From: an uncultured Christensenella sp.
Lineage (GTDB): Bacteria > Bacillota > Clostridia > Christensenellales > UBA1242
Reading direction: 5' to 3'
NCBI GenBank assembly: GCA_905203645.1
Contig: CAJKWP010000001.1
Coordinates: forward strand, 1 to 46,364
DNA length: 46,364 bases
Below, piece by piece: positions 41,302 to 46,364 of this stretch. The notes under the pieces are model-generated. The model worked only from the letters and a program-made list of their open reading frames with translations, ran no database searches and was not told the origin of the DNA. The position numbers were made by a program, and so were the translations under genes. Each line of letters starts with the position of its first letter. Within the stretch, counting starts at the first letter, position 1.

Positions 41302-42291
41302 GTGGAAAAAAATATTATTGCCTTTATTCTTGCTTTGCTCATAGCAACAATTGTCGCACCTTTTATAATAAAGTACACAAAACAACTTAAAGCATCCCAA
41401 ACAATTTTGAAGTATGTCAAAGAACATAGTGGAAAGCAAGGAACACCTACGATGGGGGGAATTATATTTTTAACTTCATTTTTGGTTGTTAATTTGCTTC
41501 TGCTTGGAAATGACAGTACGTTATCGTTTGTAAGTTTGGCATCTACCATTGCATTTGGGATACTTGGCTTTTTGGATGATTTTATAAAAATTCGATTCAA
41601 ACAAAATGAGGGGCTCAAAGCATATCAAAAAATAATTGGACAAGTTGGTATATCAATAATTCTTGCATACTTCGTTTATCGTTTTGTTGGCAGTGAAGTT
41701 TTTTTGCCATTCACTTTGACCAAAGTTGATTTTGGTTTTTGGATTATTCCTTTTGTTGTTTTTGTTTATCTGGCAATGGTAAACAGTGTAAATCTTATTG
41801 ATGGTCTTGATGGATTATGTAGTGGTACATCTATTTCTTATATACTAGCAGTAGTATTATTTTTAACATTATTTGCACAAAAGATGGGGTTTGTGGGTTT
41901 GCAGATGGCAGAAATAAATAATCTTGTTATGTCGTGCTGTATCTTGATTGGAGCATTGTCAGGATTTGTTTTGGTCAATTGTTTTCCAGCCAAAATATTT
42001 ATGGGTGACACTGGTTCATTGGCTCTAGGAGGTTTTTTGACATCGGCTTTGATATTCAGTCAAAACCCATTTATGATAGCATTATTCGGCATTATGTTCG
42101 TAGTTACAGCTTTATCGGATATTATCCAAGTGTTTGTGTTCAAAACAAAACATAAGCGTGTTTTCAAAATGGCACCATTACATCATCACTTTCAAATGTG
42201 TGGTATGCATGAAAATCGAATTGTCGCAGTATACATAGTTATAACTGTGGCAGTAAGTTTGATTTGTATTTATTTGACCGCAGTTTTGTAA
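41302..42291 (+). CDS. mraY: Phospho-N-acetylmuramoyl-pentapeptide-transferase
   Basis: Integral membrane enzyme that makes lipid I on undecaprenyl phosphate. About ten membrane helices. Catalytic aspartates are D92-D93 in GFLDDFIK, and the NLIDGLDGL, MGDTGSLALGG and PLHHHFQ motifs are complete. 329 residues. GTG start with GGAG upstream, 56 bases after murE. murD begins nine bases after its stop. Confidence 0.97.
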   Translation: MEKNIIAFILALLIATIVAPFIIKYTKQLKASQTILKYVKEHSGKQGTPTMGGIIFLTSFLVVNLLLLGNDSTLSFVSLASTIAFGILGFLDDFIKIRFKQNEGLKAYQKIIGQVGISIILAYFVYRFVGSEVFLPFTLTKVDFGFWIIPFVVFVYLAMVNSVNLIDGLDGLCSGTSISYILAVVLFLTLFAQKMGFVGLQMAEINNLVMSCCILIGALSGFVLVNCFPAKIFMGDTGSLALGGFLTSALIFSQNPFMIALFGIMFVVTALSDIIQVFVFKTKHKRVFKMAPLHHHFQMCGMHENRIVAVYIVITVAVSLICIYLTAVL

Positions 42292-42299
42292 GGAGATTT

Positions 42300-43586
42300 A
42301 TGAAACTTAAAAATGTTCCTGTGCTAGTTTATGGTTTGGGAAAAACTGGCATGGAAACTATAAAATTTTTGCAAAAAAGAAAAGCAAACGTTTTTATTTT
42401 CGATGACACAAGTTTTTTGAAAATTCCAAATACTCAGTGGTTGAACGAGCAGTGCGATTTGTCATTCTTAAAATTTGTGGTTGTAAGTCCTGGGATTGGT
42501 GAAACCAAGTTTTTGAACAAATTGAAACTTTTCAAAATTCCAGTTTACAGCGAATTTAAATTTGCTTGTCAGTTTTTGAAAACAAAGCTCATTGCGATAA
42601 CTGGAACAAATGGAAAAACTACGACGGCAAGTCTTTTGGGAAAAATATTGAATGATGCTGGCAAAAAGACTATTGTATGTGGAAATATAGGCAATCCGTT
42701 GATAAGTTGTATTTGCAGACAAAAAGAGTACAAATTTATAGTATGTGAGGTAAGTAGTTTTCAACTTGAAAATTTGGGAGATGTCAATTCATACATATCG
42801 GTTTTGTTGAATATCAAGCCTGACCATTTGGAAAGACATAAAACATTTGAAAATTATCAAGAACTCAAATTTTCGATATTCAAAAAACAAAAGAAAAGAT
42901 CGTTTGCAATCGTGAACAAAAATCTGAAAAATAAATATTGCTTGCATGGATTTCAAAACAATGCAATTACTTTTTCTGCTTATGAACAAGCTGATGCTTA
43001 TATGTATGGCGCCAATCTTGTCTACAAAGATGTGTCGATTGATACAAAAAAATTGAACTTGTTTGGCAAAAAAAATTTTGAAAATATTTTGACGTGTATG
43101 ATCGTTGCAAAGGTTTGCAAAATAAAACCTGTAGTTATTGTTGAAAGCATCACATCTTTCAGGGGATTGGATCACAGAATTCAATTTGTAAAAGAAATTG
43201 GTGGTGTAAAATATTTTGACGACAGCAAAGCAACAAATCCCGATAGTACAAATTGTGCACTGGAAATTTTTGACAAAAATGTAATTTTGCTTCTTGGGGG
43301 ATATGACAAGGGGTTGGATTATACTTCAATATTTGTTTCTAACAAAAATATCAAAGCGTTGATTGCTTTTGGGCAGGCAAAAGATGCGATTGCCCTTTGT
43401 GCACAAAAAAACAACATTGACAAGATAGTGAAGTGTAACAAATTAAAAGATGCAATACTCAAATCTAACGAGATTGGGCAAAGTGGGGATATTGTATTAC
43501 TTTCTCCTGCCTGTTCGAGTTTTGACGAATTTGAAAATTTTGAAAAAAGAGGGGAGTACTTTGCTGATTTTGTGAATGGTTTATAG
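42300..43586 (+). CDS. murD: UDP-N-acetylmuramoylalanine-D-glutamate ligase
   Basis: Adds D-glutamate to UDP-MurNAc-L-alanine. N-terminal Rossmann motif YGLGKTGM, ATP loop GTNGKTTT around 102-109, EVSSFQLE and the C-terminal FDDSKATNPDST and LLLGGYDKG. 428 residues. ATG 42300 follows AAGGAG; an earlier in-frame ATG lies inside mraY and is rejected. It stands between mraY and ftsW as in most dcw clusters. Confidence 0.95.
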   Translation: MKLKNVPVLVYGLGKTGMETIKFLQKRKANVFIFDDTSFLKIPNTQWLNEQCDLSFLKFVVVSPGIGETKFLNKLKLFKIPVYSEFKFACQFLKTKLIAITGTNGKTTTASLLGKILNDAGKKTIVCGNIGNPLISCICRQKEYKFIVCEVSSFQLENLGDVNSYISVLLNIKPDHLERHKTFENYQELKFSIFKKQKKRSFAIVNKNLKNKYCLHGFQNNAITFSAYEQADAYMYGANLVYKDVSIDTKKLNLFGKKNFENILTCMIVAKVCKIKPVVIVESITSFRGLDHRIQFVKEIGGVKYFDDSKATNPDSTNCALEIFDKNVILLLGGYDKGLDYTSIFVSNKNIKALIAFGQAKDAIALCAQKNNIDKIVKCNKLKDAILKSNEIGQSGDIVLLSPACSSFDEFENFEKRGEYFADFVNGL

Positions 43587-43594
43587 GAGAATGT

Positions 43595-44818
43595 ATGAAA
43601 AATAAATTTGTACAGGCTTTCAGTTTGAGAAAAAGACAAGATGACAGAAAAATAAATTTTGGCAGTATTTTCAAACTGGACAAAACTTGTTGGGTTATTT
43701 TGATAAGTGTTTTGCTTCTTGCGGTATTTGGATGCATTATGGTTTACAGTGCAAGCTATTATCTTTCATCACTGGCTGGCAATAAGTACAGGTATCTTAT
43801 AAAGCAAATTGTTGGTGTTGTGCTTGGTATTGTGGGAATGATGTTCTTTTCGATCTTTCCATATCAAAATTTGAAAAAGTTTAAATGGTGGGCAGTTGTA
43901 ATTTCAATGCTGCTTTTGGCTTGCGTTTTTATACCAGGAATTGGAATTGAAAATTATGGCGCAAGAAGGTGGATTGGCTTGGGTGGATTTTCTTTTCAAC
44001 CAAGTGAAATAGCCAAATTCGCACTAGTTTTGTTTTGTGCATGTCACTTGTCTGAACATTATGATAATGTAAAATCATTCAAGGCGTTGTTGCCTGTATT
44101 GTTGGTTGGTGGCATATTTTGTGTTATGGTTATTTTGGAACCCAATATGAGCATTACAATGTGTATAGCAATAACTCTTATTGTGATGCTTTTTGTGGGC
44201 GGTATAAGTTTCAAACATTTTTCATATCTTGCAGTTCCATCTATGGCAATGGTACCCATTTTGATATTTATGGAACCGTACAGGATAAAAAGGCTTATGG
44301 CATTTTTGGATCCCTGGGCATCGCCAAAGGGTGAGGGATTTCAACTTATACAATCTTTGTATGCACTTGGCTCGGGCGGTTTGTTTGGAGTTGGGCTTTT
44401 TTGTTCCAGACAAAAATACTTGTTCTTGCCATTTTGTGAAAGCGACTTTATTTTTTCGATAATAGGTGAAGAGCTTGGATTTTTTGGTGCGCTTGCGTTG
44501 CTTATTGTATTTTTGATTTTGGTAATATTTCTGATTAAAACAGCATGCGGTGCCAAAGACAGATTTGGTTGTTTGCTTGCTGTTGGCGTGGCAACTGTTA
44601 TAGCTGTTCAAGTGCTTATAAACGTTGCAGTGGTGACAGGTTCAATTCCGCCAACAGGTCTGCCTTTGCCATTTGTGTCAGCAGGAAGTACATCACTTGT
44701 AGTTTTTATGAGTGCAATAGGTGTTTGTATCAATATAAGAAAAGAATCAAAAAGTTATGTATTTGATGAAGTGTCAAAAAACAATAAAAAAACTGTTTTA
44801 ACATCAGGAATTGAGTAG
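43595..44818 (+). CDS. ftsW: SEDS-family peptidoglycan polymerase FtsW (FtsW/SpoVE type)
   Basis: Ten-helix membrane glycosyltransferase that polymerises lipid II at the septum with a class B PBP. The signature stretches YGARRWIGLGGFSFQPSE, the catalytic-loop region PKGEGFQLIQSL and GGLFG, FIFSIIGEELGF, and the C-terminal TGLPLPFVSAGST are all present. In the usual YLPxxxTDFIF segment this protein reads FLPFCESDFIF. 407 residues. Nine bases after murD with AGGAG. In a spore former it might equally serve as SpoVE. murG and murC, which commonly follow, are missing. Confidence 0.92.
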   Translation: MKNKFVQAFSLRKRQDDRKINFGSIFKLDKTCWVILISVLLLAVFGCIMVYSASYYLSSLAGNKYRYLIKQIVGVVLGIVGMMFFSIFPYQNLKKFKWWAVVISMLLLACVFIPGIGIENYGARRWIGLGGFSFQPSEIAKFALVLFCACHLSEHYDNVKSFKALLPVLLVGGIFCVMVILEPNMSITMCIAITLIVMLFVGGISFKHFSYLAVPSMAMVPILIFMEPYRIKRLMAFLDPWASPKGEGFQLIQSLYALGSGGLFGVGLFCSRQKYLFLPFCESDFIFSIIGEELGFFGALALLIVFLILVIFLIKTACGAKDRFGCLLAVGVATVIAVQVLINVAVVTGSIPPTGLPLPFVSAGSTSLVVFMSAIGVCINIRKESKSYVFDEVSKNNKKTVLTSGIE

Positions 44819-44836
44819 AAGAGATGATGCAGATAT

Positions 44837-44865
44837 TTGACTTTTGGATAAAAATTTTGTAATAT
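44837..44865 (+). promoter_or_regulatory. Promoter of the large noncoding RNA
   Basis: TTGACT (44837-44842), 17-bp spacer, TAATAT (44860-44865), 18 bp after the ftsW stop. Transcription would begin near 44872, at the first bases of the structured region. Confidence 0.7.
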
Positions 44866-44871
44866 AAACAT

Positions 44872-45470
44872 GGAGGCGCAGTATTCTAGTCGCTTTGGTT
44901 TGCTTGGAAGATGAGTTTAAAGGCATCAAAGGGCACAACTGTGAAGTTTCTGGTGCATGCTTCGGTTGCCCAAATTGGGGTGTGTGCTGGGAGTTAAGAT
45001 TTTTGGGCGCGTTGTAACGGCATACAATTTCCGTCCCAACTTTCGTGGAGACCCAGTTGGGTGGGAAAAATATTATTTTTTTCCACTCCCTGGATATGAA
45101 CCTGCAGTGCGGTGATAAGCTGTGTGCAGAGTAGCCTGCTTTGCGTGACATTTGGGGATGTTCCACAAAAACAAATCGTCAAAAATGGCCAATTTGTTGG
45201 TTTGTTCGGTCTGAAACATATGTTGCAAAAAAAGCTAATGGCAAATCAAAGTGTCAAGGAAAACTTCTAGACTGTTGCTTGTCAAACATATCAGGGATTA
45301 TAGTGTGGTCTAAGTGGCGATTCGGTGCAAAAGTGATTTTCAAAAGGAAACTGCTTACACGGCAACGGTAAGTAAATCATGCAGGGAAAACCTACCGAAC
45401 CTATGCCGCAAGGTTTACTTGATATGTTGCCTCCAAAATTTGTTTGTTATGACCTTATGGTCTTTTTATA
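44872..45470 (+). ncRNA. ole: Large structured noncoding RNA, probable OLE RNA
   Basis: About 600 nt without a credible gene, between ftsW and a membrane-protein gene. The stretch 44941-45000 has 30 G+C in 60, far above the AT-rich surroundings, as expected for structured RNA. Complementary segments include GGGCA 44931-44935 with 44967-44971 enclosing AACT/AGTT (44937-44940 with 44945-44948), CCCAACT 45035-45041 with 45055-45061, a purine-pyrimidine stem around 45062-45090, and AAGTAAA 45370-45376 with 45414-45420. It has its own promoter. Length (about 610 nt in the described OLE RNA) and the adjacent OapA-like gene match OLE RNA, a membrane-associated ribonucleoprotein component. tmRNA, RNase P and SRP RNA signatures are absent. 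No model search was possible. Confidence 0.75.
45451..45467 (+). terminator. Weak hairpin at the 3' side of the noncoding RNA
   Basis: GACC/GGTC stem (45451-45454 with 45459-45462), 4-nt loop and five T. Too short to be a strong terminator; it may mark the RNA 3' end with read-through into the membrane-protein gene, which has no promoter of its own. Confidence 0.35.
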
Positions 45471-45485
45471 TAAAGGATGTAAAAT

Positions 45486-46160
45486 ATGGAAGAACCCAAA
45501 CCGCCTTTACAAAATCAAAACAAGAAAAAAGTAAAGGCAACTGCAAAAACTCAAAAATGGTGGATGTGGCCCGTCAAGATTTTCTTTTTGTCATTGGCAT
45601 TATCACTGGTGTTCAGTATAGGCAGTGAATTTGTAATGTCTGCATCTGGAATAATTATTTCTTCGCTAATCATTGTTGTATTGATTGTAATTGCAGTTGT
45701 TGCAGACATGGTAGGTGTGGCAGTTACTGCGTGTTCGGTTGAACCTTTCACTGCAATGGCTTCAAGAAAGGTACGTGGTGCAAGGGAAGCACTTGTACTT
45801 TTGAAAAATGCGGAAAAGGTAAGTAGTCTTTGTAATGATGTACTTGGTGATATTTGTGGTATCGTCAGTGGTGCTGCAGGGGCGTCGATTGTAACAAGAA
45901 TAACAATCAATATGACGTCAAATGCTGGGCTTATACTGATAGGTGCACTCTTGAGTTCATTTATTGCAGCCTTGACTATATTTTCAAAAGCGCTTGGCAA
46001 AAAATATTCAATTGATAACTGCAACAAAATCACTTTGCTTGCGGGCAAGATGTTAAGTCCATTCATTGGCAAAGAAAAGATAGATATAAAACCAAAACCC
46101 AAAACAGAAAAGGTTTTGATTGAAGTAAAAACTGAAACAGACAAAGATTTGAAAAATTAA
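45486..46160 (+). CDS. oapA: OLE-associated membrane protein OapA-like
   Basis: 224-residue integral membrane protein. A Lys/Pro-rich N-terminus (1-25) is followed by hydrophobic segments at about 28-50, 53-82, 121-138 and 147-168, and a charged C-terminal tail. The most conserved-looking part, DMVGVAVTACSVEPFTAMASRKV followed by NAEKVSSLCNDVLGDICG (two separate stretches), contains D118-x-x-x-D122. The known OLE partner OapA is a four-helix membrane protein whose DxxxD aspartates are needed for function. It directly follows the structured RNA, as oapA does elsewhere. AAGG lies nine bases before the ATG. The known role concerns a membrane RNA-protein complex affecting stress tolerance and magnesium or energy homeostasis; it is not a settled enzyme. 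Confidence 0.75.
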   Translation: MEEPKPPLQNQNKKKVKATAKTQKWWMWPVKIFFLSLALSLVFSIGSEFVMSASGIIISSLIIVVLIVIAVVADMVGVAVTACSVEPFTAMASRKVRGAREALVLLKNAEKVSSLCNDVLGDICGIVSGAAGASIVTRITINMTSNAGLILIGALLSSFIAALTIFSKALGKKYSIDNCNKITLLAGKMLSPFIGKEKIDIKPKPKTEKVLIEVKTETDKDLKN

Positions 46161-46364
46161 AATTTAACAACAGAAAGAAGGGGAGATACCTTCTTTTTTT
46201 TTGAAACAAATTTTGTTTTGCAAACAAAACCGTTACGATTAATAACTCTATCAGTTTTATATACTGATGGACTGATAATATCATGCTGGTTATCCTTTTG
46301 CTCTTTTGAAGATACAAATGTTCCTACTCCTTTTTTTCTATACAAATATCCTTCAGTACACAGT
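46157..46364 (-). CDS. GntR-family transcriptional regulator, 3' part only, possibly truncated
   Basis: Minus-strand frame open from the window edge to a TAA at 46157-46159. Its first residues TEGYLYRKKGVGTFVS are the end of the winged helix of GntR regulators, so the DNA-binding domain begins beyond the window. Only about 50 residues follow the wing, and the last 17 are encoded by the oapA terminator hairpin region. The effector domain (UTRA or similar, over 100 residues) is therefore missing. It may be a decayed or very short regulator. It converges on oapA, overlapping it by four bases. Confidence 0.6.
   Translation of the reverse strand, partial: LCTEGYLYRKKGVGTFVSSKEQKDNQHDIISPSVYKTDRVINRNGFVCKTKFVSKKKKVSPLLSVVKF
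46174..46201 (+). terminator. Terminator of oapA
   Basis: Perfect 8-pair stem (46174-46181 with 46189-46196), 7-nt loop, T run to 46201. It lies inside the frame of the convergent GntR fragment. Confidence 0.8.

Noticed and set aside
44804..45166. Minus-strand 120-codon frame across the ftsW end and the noncoding RNA
   Set aside because: No ribosome-binding site, composition unlike neighbouring proteins, and it runs through clear hairpins.
44866..45485. Interpretation of the noncoding region as tmRNA, RNase P RNA or a cobalamin-type riboswitch
   Set aside because: No tag peptide or tRNA-like ends, no RNase P core sequences, no B12-box; the size and the downstream membrane protein do not fit these classes.
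45141..45628. Two plus-strand frames (76 and 104 codons) inside the noncoding region
   Set aside because: No start signals, Cys/Trp-rich random composition, no murG or other remnant recognised; RNA structure explains the stretch better.
45551..46144. 197-codon antisense frame over oapA
   Set aside because: Shadow frame created by codon bias; the plus-strand membrane protein has a ribosome-binding site and conserved motifs.

Overview
The window is a gene-dense, AT-rich (low-GC) bacterial chromosome segment. It looks like an uncultured anaerobic member of the Bacillota (Clostridia-like). The evidence is pyruvate:ferredoxin oxidoreductase (anaerobic pyruvate metabolism), the sporulation master regulator Spo0A, a MurE with the DNPR motif of meso-diaminopimelate-adding enzymes, Prp protease paired with an N-terminally extended L27, and typical Firmicute gene groups (ffh-rpsP-khpA-rimM-trmD-rbgA, ruvX-DUF1292, topA-trmFO-hslVU, nfeD-floA). 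No mobile element, CRISPR array, tRNA or rRNA was found. I cannot name a genus.

Layout: 1-3.7 kb, pyruvate oxidoreductase (minus strand). 3.8-7.7 kb, truA, then L13-S9 and L21-Prp-L27 with probable ribosomal-protein leaders, then an 8-oxoguanine glycosylase. 7.7-9.9 kb, membrane-microdomain operon nfeD-floA plus an unknown membrane protein. 10-10.8 kb, spo0A (minus) with an inverted repeat flanking its probable promoter. 11-16.9 kb, cmk, then the ylxM-ffh-rpsP-khpA-rimM-trmD-rbgA-yraN translation/targeting operon and rplS. 17.2-21.7 kb, one half of the division/cell-wall cluster (murA-ftsQ-ftsA-ftsZ). 22-24.3 kb, a large secreted GLUG-repeat protein. 24.4-33.7 kb, rpsU (minus) and the long comM-dprA-topA-trmFO-hslV-hslU-tcdA-trxA run. 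33.7-36.6 kb, iron-sulfur assembly (cysteine desulfurase plus scaffold), a small membrane protein, ruvX, a DUF1292 gene and a small Cys/Lys/Arg-rich protein. 36.7-39.6 kb, an orphan substrate-binding lipoprotein, a small membrane protein, rnhA and a nucleoside kinase. 39.8-44.8 kb, the other half of the wall cluster (murE-mraY-murD-ftsW, without murF, murG or murC).

The most striking region is 44.87-46.16 kb. Directly after ftsW, where murG/murC would often stand, lies a gene-free stretch of about 600 nt. It is richer in G+C than its surroundings, rich in complementary segments, and has its own TTGACT-N17-TAATAT promoter. Next comes a four-helix membrane protein with a DxxxD motif. Length, arrangement and the protein's features match the OLE (ornate, large, extremophilic) RNA and its partner OapA, a membrane ribonucleoprotein whose molecular role is not fully settled. 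The window ends in the 3' part of a convergent, possibly truncated GntR-type regulator.

Other threads are apparently leaderless genes (truA, ogg), perfect Spo0A-box sequences (one overlapping the -35 of the competence/topoisomerase operon), and several very small genes that are easily missed.
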